Below, in pieces: positions 33,006 to 42,056 of a DNA stretch of 64,000 nt (positions within the stretch are counted from its first letter, which is position 1; the number at the start of each line of letters is the position of its first letter). This stretch comes from an uncultured Eubacteriales bacterium (GTDB lineage Bacteria; Bacillota; Clostridia; Oscillospirales; Oscillospiraceae): contig URAZ01000008.1 of NCBI GenBank assembly GCA_900545925.1, positions 1-64,000 of the forward strand. The letters run 5' to 3'. Below the pieces are notes generated by a model. That model saw nothing but the letters and a program-made list of their open reading frames with translations. It had not been told where the DNA came from and did not search any database. Made by a program: the position numbers and the translations under genes.

Positions 33006-34889
33006 ATGATCGATATTTCTGTAAAAGATCTCGTCAAAAGCTTCGACGCCGACACCAATCTGCTGGACGGCGTCAGCTTTGACATCCAGGCTGGCGAGCG
33101 TGTAGGCCTGCTTGGGCGAAACGGCGCAGGCAAGACGACGCTCTTCAAAATACTGACCGGAGAACTGGACTACAACACCGGCGAAGTGCGCTTTGCACCG
33201 GGCCGGAAGGTCGGCCTTATCTCCCAGATCCCGCATTATCCGGCAGGCTATACGGTAGAGGACGTGCTGCGCACAGCGTTTCGGGAACTTACCGATATCC
33301 AGGGCAAAATGCGCCGTCTTGAAGAGCAGATGGCTGCGCACCCGGATAAGGCCATGCTCGCCGAGTACGATGCGCTTTCCACGCGCTTTCAGACCGGCGG
33401 CGGCTATGAGACAGACATGCAGACTGACAAGATCTGCAACGGTCTTGGCATTCCCGCCGCACAACGGCAGCAGGACTTTGACAGTCTTTCCGGCGGAGAG
33501 AAAACGCGCGTGAATTTAGCGCGGCTGCTGCTGGAAAAGACCGATATTCTGCTGCTTGACGAGCCGACGAACCATCTGGACATGCACGCGGTCGAATGGC
33601 TTGAGGGCTATATTGAAAAATTTAAGGGGACCGTCCTGACGATCTCCCATGACCGGTATTTTCTTGACCGCGTTGTGACCCGCATTGTCGAACTGCACGA
33701 CGGCAAGGCAGAGTTTTATTCCGGCAATTATTCGTTCTATGTGCAGGAAAAGCAGGCGCGCTTTGAACTTCAGCTGAAGCAGTACGAAAAAGAACAGGCC
33801 AAGCTTTCGCAGCTTGGCTTCACGCTGGAGCGCATGAAGGGCTGGGGTATCAATAACCGCACGCTCTATCGCCGCGCCATGTCCATTCAGCACCGTATGG
33901 AGCGCATCGAAAAAACTGACCGTCCCACACAGGAGAAGACCATGCGGGCGAAATTCGCCCAGCGGGACTTCTTCGGCGACGAGGTTTTGTCCGTCAAGGG
34001 GCTCGGCAAGGCATACGACGGCCGGACACTGTTTTCAGACGTTGAACTGCAGGTCGCGGGCGGCGAACGCATCGCACTGCTGGGCGACAACGGAACCGGA
34101 AAATCTACATTTCTAAAGCTTCTGCTCGGCGAGGAGGCCGGCGCAGGCCGCGTGAAGTTCGGCCCCACGGTCAAATGGGCTTATCTGCCGCAGATCATTC
34201 ATTTTGCCCACCCCGAGCGGACGCTGCTTGACACGATGCTCTATGAAAAAAACTGCACTGTACAGACCGCACGCGACCGGCTGGGCGCGTATCTGTTCGA
34301 GGGCGAGGACGTATTCAAGACCGTTTCAAGCCTGTCCGGCGGCGAGCAGAGCCGTCTGCGGCTGTGCATGCTGATGGATGAGAAGATTAATTTGCTGGTC
34401 CTCGACGAGCCAACGAACCATCTGGATATCGACTCGCGCGAATGGCTGGAGGATGCGCTGGAGGATTATGAGGGCACGCTCATCTTCGTCTCCCACGACC
34501 GGTATTTTGTCAACAAATTCGCCACGCGCATCTGGGAACTGGAAAACGGACATATCCGTGACTTCCCGTGCGGGTATGAAAAATACCGCTCCATCAAGGA
34601 AAAGGAGGCCATCGCGGCTCCTGCACCGGAGAAGCTGAAAAAGGAACGAAAGGAAAAGCCGAAAGCCTCCGGCAGTAAGATGCTGGAAAAGCAAGTCCGC
34701 GCGCTGGAACGTGAGATTGAAAAGCAAGAGCAGCTTTCCGCTCAGCTGGATACGCAGATTGAAGCCGCCGCATCCGATTATCAGGAACTGGCGCGGTTGA
34801 TGGAAGAAAAGCAGGCTTGCGACGACACACTCACCGGCCTGATGGACGAGTGGGAGCGGCTTTCGTCTGATTTGGAGGGTGCAACATGA
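33006..34889 (+). CDS. ABC-F family ATPase (Uup/YfmR type)
   Basis: A 627-residue soluble protein with two complete ABC domains. GRNGAGKTT, LSGGEKTRV and LLLDEPTNHLD are in the first; GDNGTGKST, LSGGEQSRL and VLDEPTNHLD in the second. The inter-domain linker is helical and basic. Residues 540-627 form a Lys/Glu-rich coiled coil like the C-terminal domain of Uup-type proteins. The family relieves ribosome stalling. Its stop overlaps the ydcF start by four bases. Confidence 0.9.
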   Translation: MIDISVKDLVKSFDADTNLLDGVSFDIQAGERVGLLGRNGAGKTTLFKILTGELDYNTGEVRFAPGRKVGLISQIPHYPAGYTVEDVLRTAFRELTDIQGKMRRLEEQMAAHPDKAMLAEYDALSTRFQTGGGYETDMQTDKICNGLGIPAAQRQQDFDSLSGGEKTRVNLARLLLEKTDILLLDEPTNHLDMHAVEWLEGYIEKFKGTVLTISHDRYFLDRVVTRIVELHDGKAEFYSGNYSFYVQEKQARFELQLKQYEKEQAKLSQLGFTLERMKGWGINNRTLYRRAMSIQHRMERIEKTDRPTQEKTMRAKFAQRDFFGDEVLSVKGLGKAYDGRTLFSDVELQVAGGERIALLGDNGTGKSTFLKLLLGEEAGAGRVKFGPTVKWAYLPQIIHFAHPERTLLDTMLYEKNCTVQTARDRLGAYLFEGEDVFKTVSSLSGGEQSRLRLCMLMDEKINLLVLDEPTNHLDIDSREWLEDALEDYEGTLIFVSHDRYFVNKFATRIWELENGHIRDFPCGYEKYRSIKEKEAIAAPAPEKLKKERKEKPKASGSKMLEKQVRALEREIEKQEQLSAQLDTQIEAAASDYQELARLMEEKQACDDTLTGLMDEWERLSSDLEGAT

Positions 34890-35629
34890 TTCCGGTTTGG
34901 GTGATTGCGCTGGTTACAGTGCTCGGCGCAGTATGTCTGGCGCTGCCGCTGCACATCGGCATGACGGGCATTTGCCTGCTGCTGCTTGCGGCGGTTTTGC
35001 TGGCGCTGCGGATTTTGAAGAAAAAGAACGCACCGGAGCATTGGAGCCGTCTATTGACCGGTCTGACTGCCGCAGGCATGGCGGTGATTTTCGGTGCGAT
35101 GGGGTATATTGCCGTGCAGGGACAGGACAGCATCATGGCACAGGACGAAACGCCGGCGTTTATCGTCGTACTCGGCGCGCAGGTGCAGGGCGATGGGCCG
35201 TCGCTGACGTTAAAAAAGCGGCTGGACAAGACGCTCGCTTTCATGCAGGAACACCCGGATAAAACCGTGATCGTCTCCGGCGGACAGGGACCGGACGAAG
35301 CGTATACGGAAGCGTCCGTCATGGCCCGGTATCTGATCGAACACGGTGCGGATGCTTCCCGCGTCATAGAAGAGGACAAAGCATCCAACACGCGGGAGAA
35401 TCTGCTGTTTTCGTCGAAGCTTGCCGAGGCGGCGGGATTTGATACGTCGCGTGTGCTGATCGTCACAAGTGATTTTCATATGTGCCGTGCAAAATATATC
35501 GCACGGACGCTCTCCATGGAGCCGTACGGCCTTGCAAGCGATACATGGCCGTGGATCCTGAAGGTAAATTATACGCTGCGTGAGGTCTTCGCCTTTGCCA
35601 AGGCATTCTGGCAGGCAAGGCACGGATGA
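34886..35629 (+). CDS. YdcF/SanA-family (DUF218) membrane protein
   Basis: A 247-residue protein. Three hydrophobic segments lie in residues 3-20, 28-44 and 60-78, then a DUF218 domain at 90-240: FIVVLGAQVQGDGPSLTLKKRLD, VIVSGGQGPDEAYTEASVMARYL, and ASNTRENLLFS, the family signatures. E. coli homologues ElyC/SanA act in envelope or peptidoglycan precursor processes. The start overlaps the ABC-F stop (ATGA), and the next gene follows after 31 bases. Confidence 0.88.
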   Translation: MIPVWVIALVTVLGAVCLALPLHIGMTGICLLLLAAVLLALRILKKKNAPEHWSRLLTGLTAAGMAVIFGAMGYIAVQGQDSIMAQDETPAFIVVLGAQVQGDGPSLTLKKRLDKTLAFMQEHPDKTVIVSGGQGPDEAYTEASVMARYLIEHGADASRVIEEDKASNTRENLLFSSKLAEAAGFDTSRVLIVTSDFHMCRAKYIARTLSMEPYGLASDTWPWILKVNYTLREVFAFAKAFWQARHG

Positions 35630-35660
35630 CGCCCAAGCAGGCAGGAAGGGAACGGATATC

Positions 35661-36143
35661 ATGACCGATAAGGATCTCAGACATCTCAGCCGCGCAGAAC
35701 TGCTGGATATTCTCTACGAACAGCAGAAGCGGTATGAAGACAGCCTTGCGGAAAATCAGGCGCTGCGGCAGCAGCTGGAGGACCGGACGCTTCGCATTGC
35801 GTCCGCCGGCTCTATTGCCGAAGCGGCCATTCAGGTAAACGGCGTATTCGAGGCTGCACAGGCCGCCGCTGACCAGTATCTTGCCTCCGTCAAAGCTGCA
35901 ACAGCCGACATGGTGCAGAAGACGGACGAGGCACAGCGGCAGCGCGAGGCGATCTTACAGGATGCAAAACAGCAGGCTGATAAGATCGTACAGGACGCGC
36001 AGGCGCAAGCAGACCGGCTTCTGACTGAGTCTGCCGCGCAGATCGACGCACGCTGGACCGAATTTCAGAAAAATGCCGACGCGCTGATCCATGCGCACGA
36101 TGAACTGCGCATGCTGATCCAGAACCGGCAGGCGGATGTTTGA
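35661..36143 (+). CDS. Coiled-coil hypothetical protein
   Basis: A 160-residue highly charged, Ala/Gln-rich protein. An N-terminal leucine-rich helix (MTDKDLRHLSRAELLDILYEQQ) leads to a long predicted coiled coil through residue 150, including DAKQQADKIVQDAQAQADRLL, similar to DivIVA- or AtpF-like helices. No enzymatic motif is visible. The ATG at 35661 is chosen because GGAAGGGAACGG lies upstream, whereas an in-frame earlier start would overlap ydcF. I do not recognise the family; a scaffold or cell-division link is possible but unproven. Confidence 0.7.
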   Translation: MTDKDLRHLSRAELLDILYEQQKRYEDSLAENQALRQQLEDRTLRIASAGSIAEAAIQVNGVFEAAQAAADQYLASVKAATADMVQKTDEAQRQREAILQDAKQQADKIVQDAQAQADRLLTESAAQIDARWTEFQKNADALIHAHDELRMLIQNRQADV

Positions 36144-36199
36144 CTTTTCCCGCTTTGGTGGTAGAATAACAGCAAACGACACAAAAAGGAGTGTTTTTT

Positions 36200-37021
36200 A
36201 TGAGCGGATGCAGCGGCAACTGTTCCAGCTGCGGAGAAAGCTGCTCTGACCGCAAGCCGGAGAGCCTGCTGGCAGAGCCGAACAAGAAATCAAATGTCAA
36301 AAAGGTCATTGCAGTCGTCTCCGGCAAAGGCGGCGTCGGCAAATCGACCGTCACGTCGATGCTGGCCGTCGCCATGCAGAAGCTGGGGTACAAAACAGCC
36401 ATTCTCGATGCAGATGTCACCGGCCCGTCCATCCCCAGAGCCTTTGGCCTGCACGAGCAGATCGTGGGCAGTGACGACGGTATGCTCCCCGCTGAGACGC
36501 CCGAGGGCATTAAGGTCATGTCCATCAATCTGCTTCTTCCGAACGAGACGGATCCCGTCATCTGGCGCGGCCCGGTCATCGGCGGCGCAGTCAAGCAGTT
36601 CTGGACGGATGTCTGCTGGGGCGATGTGGATTATATGTTCGTCGATCTGCCGCCCGGAACGGGCGACGTGATGCTGACGGTGTTCCAGTCGCTTCCGGTT
36701 GACGGTGTGGTGATTGTCACAAGTCCGCAGAGCCTCGTGTCCATGATTGTCTCCAAGGCCGTCAACATGGCGCGGATGATGAACGTACCGGTCTATGGCT
36801 TTGTGGAGAACTACAGCTATTTCCAGTGTCCGGACTGCGGCAAAAAGGTGGAGATCTTCGGAAAGAGCAAGCTGGACGAACTGGCGCTGCAATTCTCGCT
36901 GCCGGTTCTCGCGCGGCTGCCGATCGAACCGAATGTTGCAGCGCTGTTTGACGCAGGAAGCATGGCGCAGGCCGACGTCAGTGGCCTCATGCCCGCTGCC
37001 GAACTGATGGCAAAGGCATAA
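36200..37021 (+). CDS. Mrp/NBP35-family iron-sulfur carrier ATPase
   Basis: A 273-residue P-loop ATPase. VSGKGGVGKSTVTSML near residue 38 is the deviant Walker A of the MinD/Mrp family, and DLPPGTGDVMLT and CPDCGKKVEIFG (the CxxC that binds a bridging cluster) follow. An N-terminal Cys cluster (CSGNCSSCGESC) is a second potential iron-sulfur site. It is probably a scaffold for Fe-S assembly. ATG at 36200 has AAAGGAG upstream and is preferred over GTG nine bases earlier. A terminator hairpin follows. Confidence 0.9.
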   Translation: MSGCSGNCSSCGESCSDRKPESLLAEPNKKSNVKKVIAVVSGKGGVGKSTVTSMLAVAMQKLGYKTAILDADVTGPSIPRAFGLHEQIVGSDDGMLPAETPEGIKVMSINLLLPNETDPVIWRGPVIGGAVKQFWTDVCWGDVDYMFVDLPPGTGDVMLTVFQSLPVDGVVIVTSPQSLVSMIVSKAVNMARMMNVPVYGFVENYSYFQCPDCGKKVEIFGKSKLDELALQFSLPVLARLPIEPNVAALFDAGSMAQADVSGLMPAAELMAKA

Positions 37022-37028
37022 TTCAAAT

Positions 37029-37061
37029 CAGCAGTGCCCATGCGGGCGCTGCTGGTTTTTT
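37029..37061 (+). terminator. Rho-independent terminator after mrp
   Basis: CAGCAGTGCCC pairs with GGGCGCTGCTG (one G-T pair), followed by GTTTTTTG. Confidence 0.85.
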
Positions 37062-37083
37062 GCGGCATAGCATCAACCGACGC

Positions 37084-37355
37084 TAGCGTCAGTTGACAAG
37101 GGTGCACATGCCCGCGGAGCGCACCGGCACGCCTTTCGCAGCGTTATCGTCCTTGACAGGCGACAGCCTGCCTGCGTCCTCTGCCTTGCGAAAAACGCGC
37201 CGGAGCGCCCGGCGGGTCTTCGAGTTTTCCCGGAGCATGGAAAGCAGATGGCAAGGCAGACGAGGCAGATGGGCTGACGCCCATCAACGAGGATAACACG
37301 GCCAGCTGCTGTTCAGGCATGGGAAAACCATGTGTGCCCTTGTCAGCTGACGCTA
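37084..37355. repeat. 272-bp imperfect palindromic (MITE-like) element
   Basis: The end arms 37084-37110 and 37329-37355 match at 24 of 27 positions. Inner blocks 37143-37190 and 37251-37297 are also inverted copies, and both pairs share the same centre near 37219.5. The whole element therefore can fold back. It lies between the mrp terminator and the htpG promoter and carries no convincing gene. The shape fits a small non-autonomous inverted-repeat element or a structured RNA. No target duplication was identified. Confidence 0.65.
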
Positions 37356-37385
37356 TGAACACTTTATGAATTTTGTAAAAACCCC

Positions 37386-37413
37386 TTGCAAACGAGGAAA
37401 AGTGTGCTAGAAT
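37386..37413 (+). promoter_or_regulatory. htpG promoter
   Basis: TTGCAA (37386-37391), 16 bases, TAGAAT (37408-37413), five bases ahead of the CIRCE operator, which therefore overlaps the transcription start. Confidence 0.65.
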
Positions 37414-37417
37414 ACAA

Positions 37418-37444
37418 TTAGCACTCAAGAAGTACGAGTGCTAA
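37418..37444. promoter_or_regulatory. Perfect CIRCE operator (HrcA binding site)
   Basis: TTAGCACTC (37418-37426), nine bases, GAGTGCTAA (37436-37444): exact match to the CIRCE consensus. It should place htpG under HrcA heat-shock repression. No hrcA, dnaK or groEL gene is in this window. Confidence 0.96.
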
Positions 37445-37468
37445 TCTGCAAAGGACGTGACATTCAAT

Positions 37469-39367
37469 ATGGCAAAGAAACAGTTCAAAGCGGAATCCAA
37501 GCGTTTGCTGGATCTCATGATAAACTCCATTTACACGCATCAGGAGATTTTCCTGCGTGAAATTATTTCCAACGCCTCCGACGCCATCGACAAGCTGGCG
37601 TATCAGGCACTGACCGATGAAAACGTCGGCCTCAGCCGCAGCGATTTTGCGATCGAACTCAAGCCCGACGAGGCTGCACACACGCTGACCGTCAGCGACA
37701 ACGGCATCGGCATGGACAAGGACGAGATGGAAAACAACCTCGGCACGATCTGCCGCTCCGGCAGCCTGCAGTTCAAGCAGGCACTGGACAAGGAAAAGGC
37801 CGCCGACACCGATATCATCGGCCAGTTCGGCGTAGGCTTCTATTCTGCGTTCATGGTTGCGGACAAAGTGACCGTCATTTCAAAGAAATACGGCTCCGAT
37901 GAGGCTTGGAAATGGGAATCCGAGGGCGCGGACGGCTATACCATGACCCCGTGTGAGCGTGCTGCCGCCGGTACGGACGTGATCATGCAGCTGAAGGCCG
38001 ACACGGACGACGAAAAATACTCCCGCTTCCTGAAAACATGGGAACTGCAATCCCTTGTCCGCAAGTATTCCGATTATATCCGCTACCCCATCCGCATGGC
38101 GGTTGAAAAGAGCCGCATGAAGGAGGGCACGGAAAAGAGCGACAAGCCCGAATATGAGACGTATACCGAGGTTGAGACGCTCAACTCCATGGTTCCGATC
38201 TGGAACCGGAACAAAAAGGATGTCACTGACGAGGAATACAACAATTTCTATAAGGAAAAGTTCTTCGACTTTGAAGACCCGCTAGCCGTCATCCACGCGA
38301 ACGTCGAAGGTGCAGTCACATACAAGGCCCTGCTGTTCATCCCCGCGAAAGCGCCGTATGACTTCTACACCAAAGACTTCAAGAAGGGTCTGCAGCTGTA
38401 TTCCTCCGGCGTGATGATCATGGAAAACTGCGCTGATCTGCTGCCGGACTGCTTCCGCTTCGTGCGCGGCGTGGTCGATTCGCAGGATCTGAGTCTGAAT
38501 ATTTCCCGTGAGATGCTCCAGCACGACCGTCAGCTGAAATTCATCGCAGGAAACCTCGAAAAGAAGATCAAGACCGAACTGCAGAAGCTGATGGACAACG
38601 ACCGTGAGAAATACGAAAAGTTCTTCGCAGCCTTCGGCCCGCAGATCAAGTACGGCGTTCTGGCCGATTATGGCGCAAAGAAGGAAACGCTTCAGGATCT
38701 GCTGCTCTACTGGTCGAGCAAGCAGGGCAAGCTGATCTCTCTCAAGGAATACGTCGCTGCCATGCCGGAGGATCAGAAGTATATTTACTATGCCAACGGC
38801 GAGAGCCGCGAGGCGCTGCTCCAGCTGCCGCAGATGGAAAAGCTGCAGCAGAAGGGCTGCGATGTGCTGTTCATGACCGATGAGGTCGATGGTTTCGTAC
38901 CGCAAACGCTGGCAAAGTATCAGGAGAAAGAACTCAAGGCCATTACGGCTGGTGATCTGGGCCTCGAAACAGAAGAGGAAAAGAAAGCTGCCGAGGAAAA
39001 GAGCGAAAAATCGAAGCAGACGCTTGAATTCGTCAAAAAGACGCTGGGTGAGCAAGTAAAGGACGTACGCTTGAGCGACAATCTGGGCAGCCATCCCGTC
39101 AGCGTCGTCCCCGACGGCGGCATGACGTTTGAAATGGAGAAATATTTCAAGCGCATGAACCCGGAGGCCGGCATGAAGGCCGACCGCATCCTCGAACTGA
39201 ACGCCGACCATCCGATTTTTGCGAAGCTGCAGATCGCAGTTGCACAGGACGAGAAGAAGGCGGAGGATCTGGTAAAGATTCTCTACACGCAGGCGCTGCT
39301 CATGGCCGGTCTGCCGGTCGAAAACGCAGGCGAATACACCGATCTGGTATGCAGCCTCATCGGATAA
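37469..39367 (+). CDS. htpG: Molecular chaperone HtpG (Hsp90)
   Basis: A 632-residue Hsp90 chaperone. The N-terminal ATPase has EIISNASDAIDKL, DNGIGM and GQFGVGFYSAFMV; the middle domain includes NISREMLQ; the C-terminal dimerisation domain starts near residue 510 after a short charged stretch. The start is ATG at 37469, with AAAGGA upstream at somewhat wide spacing; a GTG at 37457 is too close to that site. It is controlled by the CIRCE operator 25 bases upstream and ends at a strong terminator. Confidence 0.95.
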   Translation: MAKKQFKAESKRLLDLMINSIYTHQEIFLREIISNASDAIDKLAYQALTDENVGLSRSDFAIELKPDEAAHTLTVSDNGIGMDKDEMENNLGTICRSGSLQFKQALDKEKAADTDIIGQFGVGFYSAFMVADKVTVISKKYGSDEAWKWESEGADGYTMTPCERAAAGTDVIMQLKADTDDEKYSRFLKTWELQSLVRKYSDYIRYPIRMAVEKSRMKEGTEKSDKPEYETYTEVETLNSMVPIWNRNKKDVTDEEYNNFYKEKFFDFEDPLAVIHANVEGAVTYKALLFIPAKAPYDFYTKDFKKGLQLYSSGVMIMENCADLLPDCFRFVRGVVDSQDLSLNISREMLQHDRQLKFIAGNLEKKIKTELQKLMDNDREKYEKFFAAFGPQIKYGVLADYGAKKETLQDLLLYWSSKQGKLISLKEYVAAMPEDQKYIYYANGESREALLQLPQMEKLQQKGCDVLFMTDEVDGFVPQTLAKYQEKELKAITAGDLGLETEEEKKAAEEKSEKSKQTLEFVKKTLGEQVKDVRLSDNLGSHPVSVVPDGGMTFEMEKYFKRMNPEAGMKADRILELNADHPIFAKLQIAVAQDEKKAEDLVKILYTQALLMAGLPVENAGEYTDLVCSLIG

Positions 39368-39409
39368 GCCGAACAATACGCTGCTTGTACAATTTAACTT
39401 CTTAGACAG

Positions 39410-39447
39410 CCGGAGCCGGCGTTCCAAAATGGGAACGCCGGCTCCGG
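39410..39447. terminator. Bidirectional terminator between htpG and the DUF1836 gene
   Basis: CCGGAGCCGGCGTTCC (39410-39425) and its exact complement (39432-39447) form a 16-bp stem, followed by TTTATTTT on the plus strand. It ends two bases from the convergent gene's stop. Confidence 0.9.
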
Positions 39448-39448
39448 T

Positions 39449-40054
39449 TTATTTTCTTACCTCGATGCTTCCGCCGTCGGCGAGCGTTTTGCCCTCCAGC
39501 AGCACAAGCTTCTCCGCGAACAGGTTCGTAAATCCGCTCAAAATCGCAGCGGAGACGATCATCTCCGGCGTGTCGCGGACATTCAGTTCCGTCGTGACCT
39601 CCCGGTCAAACATGGCAGCAGCCGTCAGACGGACCTGCTCGATGAAGTACTTCGCACACCGCTGATGGCGCAGTACAAACGCAGCATAGGCCCTTTTGAC
39701 ATCCTCCTCCGGAAGATCGCCCGGCAGGAGCGTGGACAGCATCGACAGCCGCAGGCTTTGCTTGAGCGTACAGATCATGATGAGATACGCGATATGGATG
39801 CGGTAATAGCGCTTTTTGCGCGGCTCCGGCAGCAGCTTTGTACGGACATAGTTGTTGATGGCCGCTGCCGTGATGGGCTCCGCCTGCTTGAGTTCCGGCG
39901 GCAGATAGTCCAGATACTGCTTCAGAAGCTGCACGACCTGCTCCATATAGAGGCCGAAATCCGGAATGGCGTCCCAGTCCGGAAGCCGATAGGCCGCGAG
40001 AAACTTTTCCCATCGCCGAAGCTTGCCGACGACAAGATCATTGTCAAAATTCAT
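39449..40054 (-). CDS. DUF1836 domain protein
   Basis: A protein of about 201 residues matching the DUF1836 family in its central segment (ITAAAINNYVRTKLLPEPRKKRYYRIHIAYLIMI), a winged-helix-like, possibly DNA-binding region. The family is widespread in Clostridia and of unknown function. ATG at 40054 is preferred over GTG at 40066, although the AAAGG site is 11 bases upstream. The gene is convergent with htpG and divergent from the degV gene. Confidence 0.75.
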   Translation of the reverse strand: MNFDNDLVVGKLRRWEKFLAAYRLPDWDAIPDFGLYMEQVVQLLKQYLDYLPPELKQAEPITAAAINNYVRTKLLPEPRKKRYYRIHIAYLIMICTLKQSLRLSMLSTLLPGDLPEEDVKRAYAAFVLRHQRCAKYFIEQVRLTAAAMFDREVTTELNVRDTPEMIVSAAILSGFTNLFAEKLVLLEGKTLADGGSIEVRK

Positions 40055-40131
40055 TGCTGCACACACCTTTCGGAACTAAGTATATCACATCCGGTAATAA
40101 ATGCAAGAGCAATTCAGATTTGAAAGATGAA

Positions 40132-40160
40132 TTGACATTGCAGTCAAAATGTGATAATCT
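40132..40160 (+). promoter_or_regulatory. Promoter of the DegV-family gene
   Basis: TTGACA (40132-40137), 17 bases, TAATCT (40155-40160). The -35 is a perfect consensus. Confidence 0.65.
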
Positions 40161-40195
40161 AATATTTAAGATTACATCAAGAAAGAAGTTCCGTT

Positions 40196-41074
40196 ATGTT
40201 CAGAATCGTTACCGATACATCCGCAAATCTTCCGACTGACTATTTGCTCTCGGAGCAGATCACCATCATCCCCTACACCTTCCAGAGCGGCAAGGGAGAG
40301 CAGTCCTGCATGGATCTGGCAACCTTTGACGCAAAAGATTTTTACACACAAATGCGCAGCGGCGTGAAGGTCACGACCTCGCAGATCCCGCCGCAGCGCT
40401 ATATTGACGTTCTGACGCCGATGCTGGAAGCCGGTGAGGACGTTTTGTTCGTCAGCATGTCCTCCGGAATCAGCGGCTCATATGCCTCGGGTCAGATTGC
40501 CGCGCGGCAGCTGCGTGAGGAATTCCCGGACAGGAAACTGCTTCTGGTCGATACCTACAGCGCATCGCTGGGCGAGGGTCTGCTTGTCATGCGCGCGGTC
40601 AACTGCCGCCGTGAAGGGATGTGTATCGACGAAACCTATAAGACGCTTCGCGCGCTGCGTCACCGCATGGCGCAGATCTTTACCGTTGACGATCTGCGCT
40701 ATCTGCGCCGGACGGGCCGTCTGTCCAATCTGGAGGCTGCTGTCGGAACAGTCTTGCAGATTAAGCCGCTTCTAAAGGGCGACCCGCAGGGAAAAATCGT
40801 CTGTTTCGCCAAGCTTCGCGGACGGCAGCGTGCCATCGAGGCCATTGCCAAGCGGTATGAGGAACTTGTTGTGGATGCGCAGGACCAGACCGTCGGCATC
40901 GCCCACGCCGACTGCGCGCCCGACGCGCAGATCCTCGCGTCCCTCCTGCGCCGCAGCAGCAAGCCGCCCAAGAATATCCTGATGGTCGATTATGAGCCTG
41001 TGACCGGCTCACACGTTGGCCCCGGTGCGCTGGCGCTGTTCTTCCTTGCAGACGAGAACGTCAGAAACATCTAA
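40196..41074 (+). CDS. DegV-family fatty-acid-binding protein
   Basis: A 292-residue DegV protein. Signature segments are RIVTDTSANLPTDYL at the start, TSQIPPQRYIDVL near residue 62, MSSGISGSYASGQIA near 88 (ligand carboxylate site), and VDDLRYLRRTGRLSN near 163. In Gram-positive bacteria these proteins (FakB type) hold fatty acids for phosphorylation by FakA. The end GSHVGPGALALFF is also conserved. No fakA is nearby. Start ATG at 40196 with AGAAAG upstream. Confidence 0.92.
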   Translation: MFRIVTDTSANLPTDYLLSEQITIIPYTFQSGKGEQSCMDLATFDAKDFYTQMRSGVKVTTSQIPPQRYIDVLTPMLEAGEDVLFVSMSSGISGSYASGQIAARQLREEFPDRKLLLVDTYSASLGEGLLVMRAVNCRREGMCIDETYKTLRALRHRMAQIFTVDDLRYLRRTGRLSNLEAAVGTVLQIKPLLKGDPQGKIVCFAKLRGRQRAIEAIAKRYEELVVDAQDQTVGIAHADCAPDAQILASLLRRSSKPPKNILMVDYEPVTGSHVGPGALALFFLADENVRNI

Positions 41075-41089
41075 ATTTGCCCTCAAGCG

Positions 41090-41123
41090 CCCGGCAGCGG
41101 AGTTTTCCGCCGCCGGGTTTTTA
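41090..41123 (+). terminator. Terminator after the DegV gene
   Basis: CCCGGCAGCGGA and TCCGCCGCCGGG pair around GTTT, followed by TTTTTAT. Confidence 0.85.
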
Positions 41124-41137
41124 TAAGGCAGCATGAA

Positions 41138-41163
41138 GCCCCGGACAAGCATCTGTCCGGGGC
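41138..41163 (-). terminator. Hairpin after the HAD hydrolase gene
   Basis: GCCCCGGACA and TGTCCGGGGC form a 10-bp stem four bases past the HAD stop codon. The T-run on the minus strand is poor, so strength is uncertain. Confidence 0.5.
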
Positions 41164-41167
41164 AGTG

Positions 41168-41878
41168 TCAACCTTGTGCGGTGTCTGCGATCGTTTGCAG
41201 GCAGCTAAGCAGTTCCTGTTCAGTCGTGACGGTGTAGTCCGGGCAGACGTGCTCCGGCTTTTCGCAGCGCCGATTCATCCAGACCGTCTTCCAGCCGCAA
41301 GCAGCGGCTCCGGCGATATCCTGTGAGCAGGAATCGCCCACAAACAGGCACGGGCCGCCTCCTGCGGCCTTTTGCGCCATATGGAAAATTTCCAGCGCAG
41401 GCTTCATCACGCCGACGGCATCTGAAATCAGAATAAGCGGCACAGCCGCCCAGCGCTCCATCCCAAGGCTTTTCAGCTTTCCAGTCTGCGAGGCAACGCC
41501 TCCATTCGTAATAACGCCGACAGCAGCGAAGCGATTTTTGCACACATCCAGCACACGGCACATCGTATCGCTCAGCGTGATGTGCCGCTGCTGTTCGGCA
41601 TAGAGCGACTGAAAGCGCAGCGCCTCGTCCGGCGTGATAGAAATGCCGACGTCTGCCAGCCCCGTCTGATGGCGGTAGATGTGCATCGCCTCCATGGTGA
41701 TTCTTCCGGTATGCGCAGCGGTAAAGACCTCGTAGCCGCGATGAATGACCGCGTTAAACGCCAGCGGCAGCTTTTCCGTATATGCTCCGCCGAAGAACTG
41801 ATAAAACGCCCGCTCATAGGGAATCCTGCGGTCGTAGAGCGTATCGTCGAGGTCAAAAAAGATCGTAAGCTTGTCCAT
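41168..41878 (-). CDS. HAD-family hydrolase
   Basis: A 236-residue haloacid-dehalogenase-type phosphatase. Motif I is FFDLDDTLYD near residue 7 (nucleophile and acid Asp), motif II VGVITNGG near 120, motif III K in MKPALEIF, and motif IV FVGDSCSQDI near 177. The helical cap between motifs I and II fits subfamily IA (phosphoglycolate phosphatase/YjjG-like). A nucleotide or sugar phosphate is the usual substrate type. The gene is a single unit with no linked pathway genes. Confidence 0.88.
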   Translation of the reverse strand: MDKLTIFFDLDDTLYDRRIPYERAFYQFFGGAYTEKLPLAFNAVIHRGYEVFTAAHTGRITMEAMHIYRHQTGLADVGISITPDEALRFQSLYAEQQRHITLSDTMCRVLDVCKNRFAAVGVITNGGVASQTGKLKSLGMERWAAVPLILISDAVGVMKPALEIFHMAQKAAGGGPCLFVGDSCSQDIAGAAACGWKTVWMNRRCEKPEHVCPDYTVTTEQELLSCLQTIADTAQG

Positions 41879-41990
41879 ACTGCGCCGCCCTTCTGTTTTT
41901 TCTCAGTATAACGGTATACTGCATCATCCGTCAAGTAGCCAATGCTTGAATCGGCAAGCGTTTTTAGCGATTACGCAGGCACGGTTTTGG

Positions 41991-42019
41991 TTGACGCGGC
42001 GGAAAAGCTGCACTATACT
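41991..42019 (+). promoter_or_regulatory. Promoter of the zinc-protein/PPTase pair
   Basis: TTGACG (41991-41996), 17 bases, TATACT (42014-42019). Confidence 0.65.
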
Positions 42020-42056
42020 GGTCTGAGAATCCAAATGAAACAGGAGAGCGAACAAC

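Noticed and set aside
37093..37428. Small open frames on both strands inside the palindromic element
   Set aside because: Both strands give similar peptides only because the DNA is an inverted repeat; no binding sites are present.
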